A DNA stretch of 64,000 bases from Streptomyces sp. Tue6028 (GCF_002300165.1 NZ_MLCE01000036.1:124001-188000); one strand, 5' to 3'. Positions 34,089-43,782 are shown, counted from the first letter of the stretch. The notes: generated by a model not told the origin, from the letters alone. A program made the numbers and translations.

Positions 34089-35267
34089 ATGCGGACCACG
34101 GTCGGCATCATCGGCGGCGGGCCGGCAGGCCTGCTGCTGGCCCGGCTGCTGCACCGGACGGGGATCGACTGCGTCGTCCTGGAGAGCAGGACACGGTCCT
34201 ACGTCGAACGGCGTCAGCGCGCCGGGATGCTGGAGCAGGGCACGGTCGACGCGCTGCGCGAGAGCGGAGCCGGTACGCGTCTCGGCACCGAGGGCATGCT
34301 CCACCACGGGATCGAGCTGCGCTTCGAGCGCGAACGCCATCGCATCGACTTCCCCTCGCTCACGGGCGGCCGTACGGTCACGATCTACGCCCAGACGGAG
34401 ATCGTGAAGGACCTCGTCGCCCTCCAACTCGCCGACGGGCCGCCGCTGCTGTTCGGGGCGCGGGCGCTGGCCGTCGAGAAGGCGGACAGCGAGGCGCCCG
34501 TCGTACGGTTCGTGCACGAGGGCCGCGAGCGCACCTTGACCTGCGACTACGTGGTGGGTTGCGACGGCTCCCACGGCATCGCCCGTGACGCCTTCCCCGC
34601 GGACGTGAGCCGCACGTACGCCCACGACTACCCCTACTCCTGGCTCGGCGTCCTGGCCGAGGTGCCGCCCTCCTGCGAGGAACTCGTCTACGCGCGCGGC
34701 CCGGGCGGTTTCGCGCTGCACAGCATGCGCTCGCCGTCGCTGTCACGGCTGTACCTCCAGGTCCCGAACGGCACCGTCGGCGACGACTGGCCCGACGACC
34801 GCATCTGGGAAGAACTCGCCGCGCGCTTCGCGATCGACGCCGACTGGCGGCTGGAACGCGGCCCGATCACCGCCAAAGGGGTGACCCCGATGCGCAGCCT
34901 CGTCCACGAACCGATGCGGTACGGACGGCTGTTCCTGGCCGGCGACGCCGCCCACATCGTGCCCCCGACCGGTGCCAAGGGACTCAACCTCGCGGTGTCC
35001 GACGTACGGGTCCTGGCCCGTGGCCTCGCCGAGCTCTACCGCACCGGGTCACCCGAACTCCTGGACGTCTACTCGGACTTGTGCCTCGACCGGGTGTGGC
35101 AGGCCACCCGCTTCTCGTACGACATGACCAGGATGCTGCACGCGCGACCGGACGGGGACGCCTTCGACCACCAGGTGCAGCTGGCACGGCTGCGCCGGAT
35201 CACGGCATCCCGCTCGGCGGCCGCCGAACTGGCCGCCAATTACACGGGACTTCCGCTCACCGTGTGA
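34089..35267 (+). CDS. pobA: 4-hydroxybenzoate 3-monooxygenase
   Basis: FAD monooxygenase of 392 residues converting 4-hydroxybenzoate to protocatechuate. FAD motifs are GIIGGGPAGLLLARLL at the N-terminus, YVVGCDGSHG, and GDAAHIVPPTGAKGLNLA. The segment YVERRQRAGMLEQGTVDALRE and the DYPYSWLGVLAE block match PobA specifically rather than other group A hydroxylases. A GGAGG site is 6 nt before the ATG. An aldehyde dehydrogenase follows 47 bp later on the same strand, consistent with a benzaldehyde-to-protocatechuate route. Confidence 0.9.
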   Translation: MRTTVGIIGGGPAGLLLARLLHRTGIDCVVLESRTRSYVERRQRAGMLEQGTVDALRESGAGTRLGTEGMLHHGIELRFERERHRIDFPSLTGGRTVTIYAQTEIVKDLVALQLADGPPLLFGARALAVEKADSEAPVVRFVHEGRERTLTCDYVVGCDGSHGIARDAFPADVSRTYAHDYPYSWLGVLAEVPPSCEELVYARGPGGFALHSMRSPSLSRLYLQVPNGTVGDDWPDDRIWEELAARFAIDADWRLERGPITAKGVTPMRSLVHEPMRYGRLFLAGDAAHIVPPTGAKGLNLAVSDVRVLARGLAELYRTGSPELLDVYSDLCLDRVWQATRFSYDMTRMLHARPDGDAFDHQVQLARLRRITASRSAAAELAANYTGLPLTV

Positions 35268-35314
35268 GCCCGCCGGACCCACCGGTGACCTGAGAACGAT
35301 CGGAGAGAGCCGTC

Positions 35315-36751
35315 ATGCCGTTGCTCGACCCCACGAACTGGCAGTCCCGTCCCCTCTCGGGCGGCGGGCACACCGTCACCGAACCCGCCACCGGCGACTC
35401 CCTCGGCGCCGTCACCCTCGCCACCGCCGAGGACGTCGCCACGGCGGCCCGCGCGGCGAGCGCCGCCCAGCCGGAATGGGCAGGACTCCCGCACTTCGCG
35501 CGCGCTGCCGTACTGCGCAGGGCGGGGGACCTCTTCACCGCGCACGCCGACGAGCTGCGCGACTGGATCGTCCGCGAGTCCGGCTCCATCCCCGGCAAGG
35601 CCGACTTCGAACTGCACGTCGCCGCCCAGGAGTGCTACGAGGCCGCCGCGCTCGCCTCGCGCCCGGTCGGCCAGATCCTGCCGTCGGAGGCGCCCCGCCT
35701 GTCGTACACGCGGCGCGTGCCCGTCGGCGTCGTCGGCGTCATCGCCCCCTTCAACGCCCCGCTCATCCTGTCGATCCGCTCGGTGGCCCCCGCGCTCGCC
35801 CTCGGCAACGGCGTCGTACTCAAACCCGACCCGCGCACCGCGGTCTGCGGCGGCCTGGCACTCGCCGCCGTCTTCGCCGAGGCGGGCCTGCCCGACGGGC
35901 TGCTGCAGGTCCTGCCGGGCGGCCCCGAGGCCGGACAGGCCCTCGTCGCCGACCCGCACGTGCCGGTGATCTCCTTCACCGGCTCGACCGCGGCCGGACG
36001 CGCGGTCGGTGAGGCCGCGGGCCGTCACCTCAAGCGGGCGCACCTCGAACTGGGCGGCAACTCGGCCCTGATCGTGCTGGAGGACGCAGACATCGACGCG
36101 GTCATCTCCACGGCCGCCTGGGGCTCGTTCTTCCACCAGGGGCAGATCTGCATGACGACGGGCCGCCATCTCGTCCACGCCTCGCTCTACGAGGAGTACG
36201 TCGAACGGCTCGCCGCCAAGGCCGACTCCCTCGCCGTCGGCGACCCCTACCGCGAGCAGGTGCACCTGGGACCGATCATCGACCGCGCCCAACTCGACAA
36301 GATCCAGGGGCTGGTGGAGTCCAGCACGGCCCACGGGGCGAAGCTCGCGGCGGGCGGCTCGCACGAGCGGCTCTTCTACCGGCCGACGGTGATCGCCGGG
36401 GTCGACGACACGACTCCCGCGTACACGGAGGAGGTCTTCGGCCCGGTCGCCCCCGTACGTCCCTTCAGCACACCCGAAGAGGCCGCGGCCCTCGCCTCCG
36501 CGGGACCCTACGGCCTCTCACTGGGCATCGTGACCCGGGACACCGCGCGCGGCCTCGACCTCGCCGAGCGCATCCCGACCGGCATCGCCCACATCAACGA
36601 CCAGACCGTCAACGACGAGGCCGTCGCACCCTTCGGCGGTATCGCCGCCTCCGGCACCGGAGCCCGCTTCGGCGGCGAGGCCAACCTGGACGCCTTCACC
36701 GACGTGCGCTGGACGACGGTCCGCGGCGACGTCGCCGTGTATCCGTTCTGA
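35315..36751 (+). CDS. Benzaldehyde dehydrogenase (NAD), aldehyde dehydrogenase family
   Basis: Enzyme of 478 residues oxidising aromatic aldehydes such as (4-hydroxy)benzaldehyde or vanillin to acids. Motifs are PVGVVGVIAPFNAPLILSIR, ISFTGSTAAGRAVGEAAG, the general-base Glu in LELGGNSALIVLEDAD, and the catalytic Cys in FFHQGQICMTTGR (near residue 279). GIAHINDQTVNDEAVAPFGG is characteristic of the benzaldehyde/vanillin subgroup. It is co-directional with pobA. A bidirectional terminator follows. Confidence 0.88.
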   Translation: MPLLDPTNWQSRPLSGGGHTVTEPATGDSLGAVTLATAEDVATAARAASAAQPEWAGLPHFARAAVLRRAGDLFTAHADELRDWIVRESGSIPGKADFELHVAAQECYEAAALASRPVGQILPSEAPRLSYTRRVPVGVVGVIAPFNAPLILSIRSVAPALALGNGVVLKPDPRTAVCGGLALAAVFAEAGLPDGLLQVLPGGPEAGQALVADPHVPVISFTGSTAAGRAVGEAAGRHLKRAHLELGGNSALIVLEDADIDAVISTAAWGSFFHQGQICMTTGRHLVHASLYEEYVERLAAKADSLAVGDPYREQVHLGPIIDRAQLDKIQGLVESSTAHGAKLAAGGSHERLFYRPTVIAGVDDTTPAYTEEVFGPVAPVRPFSTPEEAAALASAGPYGLSLGIVTRDTARGLDLAERIPTGIAHINDQTVNDEAVAPFGGIAASGTGARFGGEANLDAFTDVRWTTVRGDVAVYPF

Positions 36752-36761
36752 GGACGCGTGC

Positions 36762-36801
36762 ACGGCGGGCCGGCGGTCCCGAGGGACCGCCGGCCCGCCG
36801 T
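36762..36801. terminator. Bidirectional terminator between aldehyde dehydrogenase and thioredoxin
   Basis: Perfect 19-bp inverted repeat (ACGGCGGGCCGGCGGTCCC and complement) with a 2-nt spacer, between convergent stops at 36751 and 36806. Confidence 0.85.
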
Positions 36802-36805
36802 CGGC

Positions 36806-37186
<381 letters not shown>

Positions 37187-37229
37187 GCGCGTTTCCTTCT
37201 TCCTCGCGTCCGGGTCATACCGGTTTGCA

Positions 37230-37256
37230 CAACGCCGCCTTCCAGGGACGTATTCC
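37230..37256 (-). promoter_or_regulatory. SigR-type promoter of the thioredoxin gene
   Basis: On the minus strand GGAAT (37256-37252) and GTTG (37233-37230) are separated by exactly 18 nt, the SigR consensus GGAAT-N18-GTT. Transcription would start about 36 nt upstream of the ATG at 37186. Confidence 0.75.
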
Positions 37257-37307
37257 GCGCACGTACCCATGTGGAAACGGCGCACACCACCGACCAGACT
37301 GACCCCC

Positions 37308-38735
37308 ATGACGGAAACGGAATCCATCGCCTATGACGTAGTGGTGCTCGGTGCCGGACCCGTGGGGGAGAACGTCGCCGACCGCACCCGCGCGGCCGGT
37401 CTGTCCACCGCGGTCGTGGAGAGCGAACTCGTCGGCGGCGAATGCTCGTACTGGGCGTGCATGCCCAGCAAGGCCCTGCTGCGCCCGGTGATCGCCCGCG
37501 CCGACGCCCGCCGCGTGCCCGGCCTGCGCCAGGCCGTGCAGGGCCCTCTCGACGCCCCCGCGGTCCTCGCGCACCGCGACTACTACACGTCCCACTGGAA
37601 GGACGACGGCCAGGTCGGCTGGCTGGACGGCATCGGAGCGGACCTGTACCGCGGCCACGGCCGGCTCGCCGGACCGCGCACGGTGACGGTGGAGGGGGCG
37701 GACGGGACCCAGGTGCTCACCGCCCGGCACGCCGTCGTCGTCTGCACCGGAAGCCGCGCCCTCCTGCCCGACCTGCCGGGACTCGACCAGGTCAAGCCGT
37801 GGACCAGCCGCGAGGCCACCAGCGCACACGCCGTGCCCGGACGGCTCGTCGTGGTCGGCGGCGGCGTGGTCGCCACCGAGATGGCCACGGCCTGGCAGGC
37901 CCTCGGTTCGCAGGTCACCCTCCTGGTGCGCGGCAAGGGTCTGCTGCCGCGCATGGAGAGCTTCGCCGGCGAACTGGTCGCCGAGGCGCTCACCGAGGCG
38001 GGCGTCGACGTGCGCACCGGCACCTCGGTGGCATCGGTGACACGCGAGGGCTCCACCGTGGTCGCCATGACCGACGCCGGCGACCGCATCGAGGCCGACG
38101 AGATCCTCTTCGCCACGGGCCGCGCGCCCCGCACCGACGACATAGGCCTCGACACGCTCGGCCTGGAACCCGGCTCATGGCTGGAGGTCGACGACAGCCT
38201 GTGGGTGACCGGCAGCGACTGGCTGTACGCGGTCGGCGACGCCAACCACCGCGCACTCCTGACCCACCAGGGCAAGTACCAGGCCCGGATCGCGGGCGCC
38301 GCCATCGCCGCCCGCGCCGCCGGGGTGCCCCTGCTGGAGTCCGACCCCTGGGGCGCGCACGCCGCGACCGCGGACCACTCGGCCGTGCCGCAGGTCGTCT
38401 TCACCGACCCGGAGGCCGCGGCCGTCGGCCTCTCGCTGGCCGAGGCGGAGCAGGCCGGCCACCGCGTGCGCGCCGTGGACGTCGACATGGCGTCCGTAGC
38501 GGGCGCGGGCCTGTACGCGGACGGCTACCGCGGCAAGGCCCGCATGGTCGTCGACATCAACCGCGAGATCCTCCTCGGCGTCACCTTCGTCGGCCCCGGA
38601 GTCGGCGAACTGATCCACTCGGCGACCATCGCCGTCGCCGGGCAGGTGCCGATCAGCCGCCTCTGGCACGCGGTCCCGTCCTACCCGACGGTCAGCGAGG
38701 TGTGGCTGCGCCTCCTGGAGGCGTACCGCGGCTAG
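37308..38735 (+). CDS. FAD-dependent pyridine nucleotide-disulfide oxidoreductase
   Basis: Class I flavin disulfide reductase of 475 residues. It has YDVVVLGAGPVGENVADRT (FAD), the redox pair in GGECSYWACMPSKALLRP (two Cys five apart), the NAD(P) motif VVVGGGVVATEMATAW, a second FAD motif LYAVGDANHRALLTHQGKYQ, and the C-terminal HAVPSYPTVSEVW with the catalytic His. It resembles lipoamide dehydrogenase and mycothione or mercuric reductase relatives; the exact disulfide is unknown. Divergent pairing with a SigR-type thioredoxin gene suggests a thiol-redox role. Confidence 0.85.
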   Translation: MTETESIAYDVVVLGAGPVGENVADRTRAAGLSTAVVESELVGGECSYWACMPSKALLRPVIARADARRVPGLRQAVQGPLDAPAVLAHRDYYTSHWKDDGQVGWLDGIGADLYRGHGRLAGPRTVTVEGADGTQVLTARHAVVVCTGSRALLPDLPGLDQVKPWTSREATSAHAVPGRLVVVGGGVVATEMATAWQALGSQVTLLVRGKGLLPRMESFAGELVAEALTEAGVDVRTGTSVASVTREGSTVVAMTDAGDRIEADEILFATGRAPRTDDIGLDTLGLEPGSWLEVDDSLWVTGSDWLYAVGDANHRALLTHQGKYQARIAGAAIAARAAGVPLLESDPWGAHAATADHSAVPQVVFTDPEAAAVGLSLAEAEQAGHRVRAVDVDMASVAGAGLYADGYRGKARMVVDINREILLGVTFVGPGVGELIHSATIAVAGQVPISRLWHAVPSYPTVSEVWLRLLEAYRG

Positions 38736-38739
38736 GGCG

Positions 38740-40326
38740 TCAGGCCAGGGACACCAGCTCCAGGTACTCCTCGCTCCACAGGTCCTCGTCCGCGTCCGGG
38801 AGCAGCAGCACCCGGTCGGGACGCAGGGCCTCGATGGCGCCCTCGTCGTGGGTGACCATGACGATCGCGCCCGGGTACGTGCCCACCGCGCCCAGCACCT
38901 CGGCGCGGGAGGCCGGGTCGAGGTTGTTGGTGGGCTCGTCCAGGAGCAGCACATTGGCGCCGGAGTGCACGAGGCCCGCCAGGGCGAGGCGGGTCTTCTC
39001 GCCCCCGGACAGGACGCCGACGCGCTTGTCGGCGTCGTCGCCCGTGAACAGGAACGAGCCGAGCACCCGCCGCACCTCGCCGTCGGTGAGGTGCGGCGCC
39101 GCCGCGGCCAGATGGCCCCGGACGGTGCCGGCGGGGTCCAGCGTGTCGTGCTCCTGGGCGAAGTAGCCGAGGCGCAGCCCGTGACCGGGCACCACACGCC
39201 CGCTGTCCGGGCTGTCCTGCCCGGCGAGGAGCCGCAGCAGCGTGGTCTTGCCCGAGCCGTTGAGGCCGAGGACCACGAGTCTGCTGCCCCGGTCGACGGC
39301 CAGGTCCACTCCGCTCAGGACGTGGTGATCGCCGTACGACTTGGACAGCGCGACCGCACCGAGCGGCATCCGCCCGCAGGGGGCGGGTTCGGGCAGCCGG
39401 ATCCTGGCCACCTTCTCCGCCCTGGTCACGGGTTCGAGGCCGGCGAGCATCCGGTCGGCGCGGCGGGCCATGTTCTTCGCGGCGACCGCCGTCGACACGT
39501 AGGCGCGCATCCGGTCGGCCTGCGCGTGCAGCGCCGCCGCCTTCCGTTCGGCGTTCGCCCGTTCCCGGGCACGGCGGCGCTCGTCCGCCTCGCGCTGCGC
39601 CAGGTAGGCGTGCCAGCCCGTGTTGTGGACGTGGAGCGTGGCGTGGTGCGGGTCCAGGTGGAAGACGCGGTTGACGACATCGGCCAGCAGCGAGGTGTCG
39701 TGGCTGATGAGCACCAGTCCGGCCCGATGGTTCGTCAGGAAGCCGCGCAGCCAGGCGATCGAGTCGGCGTCCAGGTGGTTCGTCGGCTCGTCCAGCAGCA
39801 GTGTGCCGTGGTCCGCGAACAGGATGCGGGCCAGCTCGACGCGGCGTCGCTGTCCGCCGGACAGGGCGCCGACCGGCTGGTCCAGGACCCGGTCGGGGAG
39901 GCCGAGGCCCGCGGCCACCCGCGCCGCCTCGGCCTCCGCCGCGTAGCCTCCGCGCGCCTGGAACTCGGCCTCGGCGCGCGCGTACGCGTTCATCGCACGC
40001 TCCGACCCGTCGGCCATCGCGGCCTCGGCCGCACGCAGCGCGCGTACGGCCTCGTCCAGACCCCGCGCCGACAGGATGCGGTCGGTGACGGTGACCGCGG
40101 GGTCGGCGGCACGCGGGTCCTGCGGCAGGTAGCCGAGCGCCCCCGTCCGGGAGACGGACCCGGCCGCGGGCCGCGCCTGCCCCGCGAGGGTGTTCAGGAG
40201 GGTGGTCTTGCCCGCGCCGTTACGGCCGACCAGGCCGACGCGGTCGCCGGGGGAGACGTGGAAGGAGATGTCGGACAGCAGCAGACGGGCACCTGCGCGC
40301 ACGTCGACACCGCGAACGGTGATCAT
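38740..40326 (-). CDS. ABC-F family ribosome-associated ATPase
   Basis: Soluble twin-ATPase protein of 528 residues without membrane domains. Walker A motifs GRNGAGKTT and GLNGSGKTT, signatures LSGGQRRRVELARIL and LSGGEKTRLALAGLV, and two Walker B motifs LLLDEPTNHLDAD and LLLDEPTNNLDPA are present, joined by a charged linker (READERRRARERANAERKAA). ABC-F proteins act on the ribosome in drug protection or translation control. The stop is 5 bp from the convergent oxidoreductase stop. A possible short upstream reading frame precedes it. Confidence 0.9.
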   Translation of the reverse strand: MITVRGVDVRAGARLLLSDISFHVSPGDRVGLVGRNGAGKTTLLNTLAGQARPAAGSVSRTGALGYLPQDPRAADPAVTVTDRILSARGLDEAVRALRAAEAAMADGSERAMNAYARAEAEFQARGGYAAEAEAARVAAGLGLPDRVLDQPVGALSGGQRRRVELARILFADHGTLLLDEPTNHLDADSIAWLRGFLTNHRAGLVLISHDTSLLADVVNRVFHLDPHHATLHVHNTGWHAYLAQREADERRRARERANAERKAAALHAQADRMRAYVSTAVAAKNMARRADRMLAGLEPVTRAEKVARIRLPEPAPCGRMPLGAVALSKSYGDHHVLSGVDLAVDRGSRLVVLGLNGSGKTTLLRLLAGQDSPDSGRVVPGHGLRLGYFAQEHDTLDPAGTVRGHLAAAAPHLTDGEVRRVLGSFLFTGDDADKRVGVLSGGEKTRLALAGLVHSGANVLLLDEPTNNLDPASRAEVLGAVGTYPGAIVMVTHDEGAIEALRPDRVLLLPDADEDLWSEEYLELVSLA

Positions 40327-40355
40327 GGGAATTCGCTCCGGGAATCAATCGGCAG

Positions 40356-40388
40356 AAGGACACACGTGTGGCGTGGAAGCGGGTCCTT
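40356..40388 (-). promoter_or_regulatory. Possible leader hairpin of the ABC-F gene
   Basis: Arms AAGGAC and GTCCTT enclose a loop with the palindrome CACACGTGTG (40361-40370). It lies between the small upstream frame and the ABC-F start. Stem is short, so this is tentative. Confidence 0.3.
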
Positions 40389-40391
40389 GAG

Positions 40392-40415
40392 CTAAGAGAT
40401 TCGGGGCGTAGCCAT
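40392..40415 (-). CDS. Possible 7-codon upstream reading frame (MATPRIS) of the ABC-F leader
   Basis: ATG at 40415-40413, stop TAG at 40394-40392, 66 nt before the ABC-F ATG. TAGCCT 6 nt upstream could be a -10 element giving a leaderless transcript. No ribosome site is seen. Such leaders exist for other actinobacterial ABC-F genes; here it is inference. Confidence 0.3.
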   Translation of the reverse strand: MATPRIS

Positions 40416-40528
40416 GGGCCCAGGCTAACGAGCGCGGGTTGCGGACCGCCACCGGGTTTCGCTCCGCGAGTGGTTGCCGTGTCGGTCGGCGGCCGTGCGG
40501 GATCTCGTGGGTCGCCCGGTACCGGTGG

Positions 40529-41110
40529 GATCGGCCTGGACGGCCTCGTCCTCAAGCGCCGGACGGGCTGAAGGGTGCCCCTGGCTTCAGAGGGCTGCGG
40601 GCGTCTGTCGGTGTGCGCGTTGGATCTCGTGGGTCGCCCGGTACCGGTGGGATCGGCCTGGACGGCCTCGTCCTCAAACGCCGGACGGGCTGAAGGGTGC
40701 CGGCCGGGTCGAGGGGTGCTCTCCGCTCCTCATTCCGGACAGGCACGGAACGCGCCACCGGATCTCGTAAGCCACCCGGAACTGACCCAGATCGGCCTGG
40801 ACGGCCTCGTCCTCAAACGCCGGACGGGCTGAAGGGTGCCGGCCGGGTCGAGGGGTGCTCTCCGCTCCTCATTCCGGACAGGCACGGAACGCGCCACCGG
40901 ATCTCGTAAGCCACCCGGAACTCAGCCCGATCGGCCTGGACGGCCTCGTCCTCAAGCGCCGGACGGGCTGAAGGGTGCCGGCCGGGTCGAGGGGTGCTCT
41001 CCGCTCCTCATTCCGGACAGGCACGGAACGCCCCACCGGATCTCGTAAGTCACCCGGAACTGACCCAGATCGGCCTGGACGGCCTCGTCCTCAAGCGCCG
41101 GACGGGCTGA
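40529..41110. repeat. Array of five 43-bp cores, three in perfect 139-bp spacing
   Basis: The core starts GATCGGCCTGGACGGCCTCG and ends CGCCGGACGGGCTGA. Copies start at 40529, 40651, 40790, 40929 and 41068. Spacing is 122, then 139, 139, 139 bp. The 96-bp parts between the last four cores are nearly identical. Confidence 0.95.
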
Positions 41111-41431
41111 GAGGTGCTCTCTGCCCTCAAGGCGGGACGGGATGGGAGCTGCCGCCGGACGGGACGGGAGGTACCGCCGGACGGGCCAAGGGCTGGGCCC
41201 CCAGCCCCACTCACACCCGCACCCCGCCCCCTCACCGAAGGGGCCGTGCCGGTGCATCACATGCCCGTTGCGGACGGCGCCACCAACCCACCGCACTGAC
41301 TCGCCGGACCACACAAGGGCTGCAACGGGCGGATCACCGGCACGGACCCGACCCACCCACCGGACCGACGGCGAAACGGCCGGCAACCACCCCCGCACCC
41401 ACCGACACGCCCGCCGAGCAGCACGGCTCCC

Positions 41432-42088
41432 TCACTCAGGCAGTGAAAAACCCAGGACCGCCGCAGCCCGTTCCGGCGTCGGCTGGCTCCAGAGTTCCGC
41501 CATCGCCTGGTTCGACGCCAGGGACCGCAACTCGGCGCGGTCCAGGTACAGCGTCCCGTCGAGGTGATCCGTCTCGTGCTGGACGATGCGCGCGGGCCAG
41601 CCGCTGAACACTTCGTCGACCTCACGACCCCGCTCGTCCAGCGCCCGCAGCCGCACCTGGGCATGTCGCTCCACGACGGCCTGCCAGCCCGGCACACTCA
41701 GGCAGCCCTCGAAGAACGCCGCCCGCCCCGCGCCGACCCCCTCGTACGACGGGTTCACGAGCACCCGGAACGGCTGCGGCACCCGCCCCCGCGCGAGCCG
41801 CACCTCCTCGGACACAGGAGCCGGGTCCTCGATCACGGCGAGCCGCAGCGGCACGCCGACCTGCGGCGCCGCGAGCCCCACGCCGGGCGCCGCATGCATC
41901 GTCGCGCGCAGCGCGGCGACGAAACGGGCCAGCAGCCCGGCGTCCAGCTGCCCGTCGAAGGGCTCGGCCGGCTGCCGCAGCACCGGGTCGCCGGCCGCGA
42001 CGATCGGCAACGGCCCTTCGTGGTCGAGGAGTTCCTCGACCAGGTCGTTCAGAGGGCGGGAGAGGCTGGGGTCACGTTCGGATGCCAT
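41432..42088 (-). CDS. def: Peptide deformylase
   Basis: Metalloenzyme of 218 residues removing N-formyl from nascent proteins. All three motifs are intact: GVGLAAPQ (69-76), EGCLS (127-131, metal Cys), and QHETDHLDG (HExxH at 171-175). Streptomyces have several deformylase genes and this looks like one of the paralogues. The start at 42088 is preferred because the upstream residues are Arg-rich and unlike the family. Divergent from the PepSY gene. Confidence 0.93.
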   Translation of the reverse strand: MASERDPSLSRPLNDLVEELLDHEGPLPIVAAGDPVLRQPAEPFDGQLDAGLLARFVAALRATMHAAPGVGLAAPQVGVPLRLAVIEDPAPVSEEVRLARGRVPQPFRVLVNPSYEGVGAGRAAFFEGCLSVPGWQAVVERHAQVRLRALDERGREVDEVFSGWPARIVQHETDHLDGTLYLDRAELRSLASNQAMAELWSQPTPERAAAVLGFSLPE

Positions 42089-42310
42089 CGCGCCAGGATG
42101 CCAAGCCGGACCGCGCCGAGCGAGGCGGAGCCGGGCGAGTCCCGGACCTTTCTCCCGCACCACCCGCCACGCCCCTGTGACCCGCGCCACACAAGGCGCC
42201 GGGAACTCGATGCGCCCGCCCCCCGACTACTGGACCGCCACCCCGAAGGGGAGCCCAACTCCCCGTCCCGTGGCCCCTGTCCGTCCCCTGCCCGACCGGA
42301 GACCCTGCCA

Positions 42311-43696
42311 ATGCCCACCGCTCCCTCGACCACGACGGACGACCCCACGCCCGTCACACCGACCCCGTCACGAAGAATCCGGGCCACGCTGCGCCCCCTG
42401 GTCCTGCGCCTGCACTTCTACGCAGGCGTACTGGTCGCCCCGTTCCTGCTGGTGGCCGCCGCGACCGGATTCCTCTACGCCGCCTCGTTCCAGGCCGAGA
42501 AGATCGTGTACGCCCACGAACTGACCGTGCCGGCCGGCGACCGCGAACTGCCGTTGTCCGAGCAGGTGACCGCGGCCCGCAAGGCTCATCCCGAGGGCAC
42601 GGTCTCGGCCGTGCGGCCCTCCCCGGAGGCGGACGCGACGACCCGGGTGCTGCTCTCCGGCGTCCCGGGCGTCGACGCCGACCACACCCTCGCCGTGTTC
42701 GTCGACCCGTACACGGGGAAGGTGCGCGGAGCCCTGGAGCAGTACGGCTCCACGGGCGCGCTCCCGCTGCGCACCTGGATCGACGGGCTTCACCGGGACC
42801 TGCACCTCGGTGAGAACGGCCGGCTCTACAGCGAACTCGCCGCGAGCTGGCTGTGGGTGATCGCGGGCGGCGGCCTGGTGCTGTGGTTCGGCCGCCGAAG
42901 GGAGCGGCGCAAGGTGCGCGGCACCACCGGACGGCGCCGCACCCTCGGACTGCACGGCACGCTCGGCGTCTGGGCGGCCACCGGCTTCGTCCTCCTCTCC
43001 GCGACTGGGCTGACATGGTCGGCGTACGCAGGGGCGAACATCGACGAGCTGCGGACCTCGCTCGGCCAGGCCACGCCATCCGTCTCGGCCGCGACCGGCG
43101 GCGACCACGCGGCGCATGGTGGCGCGAAGTCCGGCGAGGCGACCGCGCGAGACCTCGACGCGGTGCTCGCGGCGGCACGGGCCGAGGGGCTCGGCGACCC
43201 CGTCGAGATCGTCGCGCCCGCCGACGCCTCCTCGGCGTACGTCGTGAAGCAGATCCAGCGCAGCTGGCCCGAGAAGCAGGACTCGGTGGCCGTGGACCCG
43301 GCGACCGGCGAGGTCACCGACGAACTCCGGTTCGCCGACTACCCGCTGCTGGCCAAGCTGACCCGCTGGGGCATCGACGCGCACACCGGCACGCTGTTCG
43401 GCCTCGTCAACCAGATCGCCCTGATGGCCCTCGCGCTCTCGCTGGTGCTGCTCATCGTGTGGGGGTACCGCATGTGGTGGCTGCGCGGCCGGGCGTCGGC
43501 GTTCGGACGGCCCGTTCCGCGGGGCGCGTGGCAGCAGGTCCCGCCGCAGATTCTGGTCCCGGCCATGGCGGCGGTCGCCGTCCTCGGCTACTTCGTCCCG
43601 CTGCTCGGCATCCCGCTCGCCGCGTTCGTCGCCGTGGACGTCCTCCTCGGCGAGATCGCCCACCGCAGGGGGAGGCGCACTCCCGCCGCCGGGTAG
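42311..43696 (+). CDS. PepSY-domain membrane protein (iron-uptake-associated type)
   Basis: Inner-membrane protein of 461 residues with four predicted helices: residues 31-57 (FYAGVLVAPFLLVAAATGFLY), about 187-205 (SWLWVIAGGGLVLWF), about 225-243 (GVWAATGFVLLSATGLTW) and near 365-385 (QIALMALALSLVLLIVWGY), plus a final hydrophobic pair. PepSY modules include ADHTLAVFVDPYTGKVRG and QDSVAVDPATGEV. This PepSY_TM architecture is shared with reductase-like proteins of siderophore uptake. A GGDHAAHGG His-rich loop may bind metal. GGAGA precedes the ATG. Confidence 0.85.
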   Translation: MPTAPSTTTDDPTPVTPTPSRRIRATLRPLVLRLHFYAGVLVAPFLLVAAATGFLYAASFQAEKIVYAHELTVPAGDRELPLSEQVTAARKAHPEGTVSAVRPSPEADATTRVLLSGVPGVDADHTLAVFVDPYTGKVRGALEQYGSTGALPLRTWIDGLHRDLHLGENGRLYSELAASWLWVIAGGGLVLWFGRRRERRKVRGTTGRRRTLGLHGTLGVWAATGFVLLSATGLTWSAYAGANIDELRTSLGQATPSVSAATGGDHAAHGGAKSGEATARDLDAVLAAARAEGLGDPVEIVAPADASSAYVVKQIQRSWPEKQDSVAVDPATGEVTDELRFADYPLLAKLTRWGIDAHTGTLFGLVNQIALMALALSLVLLIVWGYRMWWLRGRASAFGRPVPRGAWQQVPPQILVPAMAAVAVLGYFVPLLGIPLAAFVAVDVLLGEIAHRRGRRTPAAG

Positions 43697-43749
43697 CGCG
43701 ATCAGTCGAGCGGCTGGCGGTGGCCGGTGACCGGCGGCCGACGACGCAC

Positions 43750-43782
43750 AAGGGGCCGACCACCATGAGCGGCCGGCCCCTT
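43750..43782. terminator. Hairpin between PepSY and TPR genes
   Basis: Stem AAGGGGCCG/CGGCCCCTT with a 15-nt loop between convergent stops at 43696 and 43825. Moderate strength. Confidence 0.45.

Larger units (their letters stand above)
40327..41431. other. 1.1-kb gene-free block with a Streptomyces intergenic repeat array
   Basis: Open frames here arise from repeat sequence and share identical segments, so none is a gene. The block has the ABC-F leader (40327-40440), five copies of a 43-bp core in a 139-bp array (40529-41110), short CCGGACGGGM repeats (41100-41190), and about 240 bp of plain sequence next to the deformylase stop in which I see nothing. Confidence 0.8.

Noticed and set aside
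40439..41048. Several similar 70-100-codon frames in the repeat block
   Set aside because: They are copies of one another made by the 139-bp array and lack ribosome sites or family features.
40529..41110. CRISPR array
   Set aside because: Units are 139 bp with near-identical intervening sequence rather than unique 30-40 bp spacers, and no cas genes are present.
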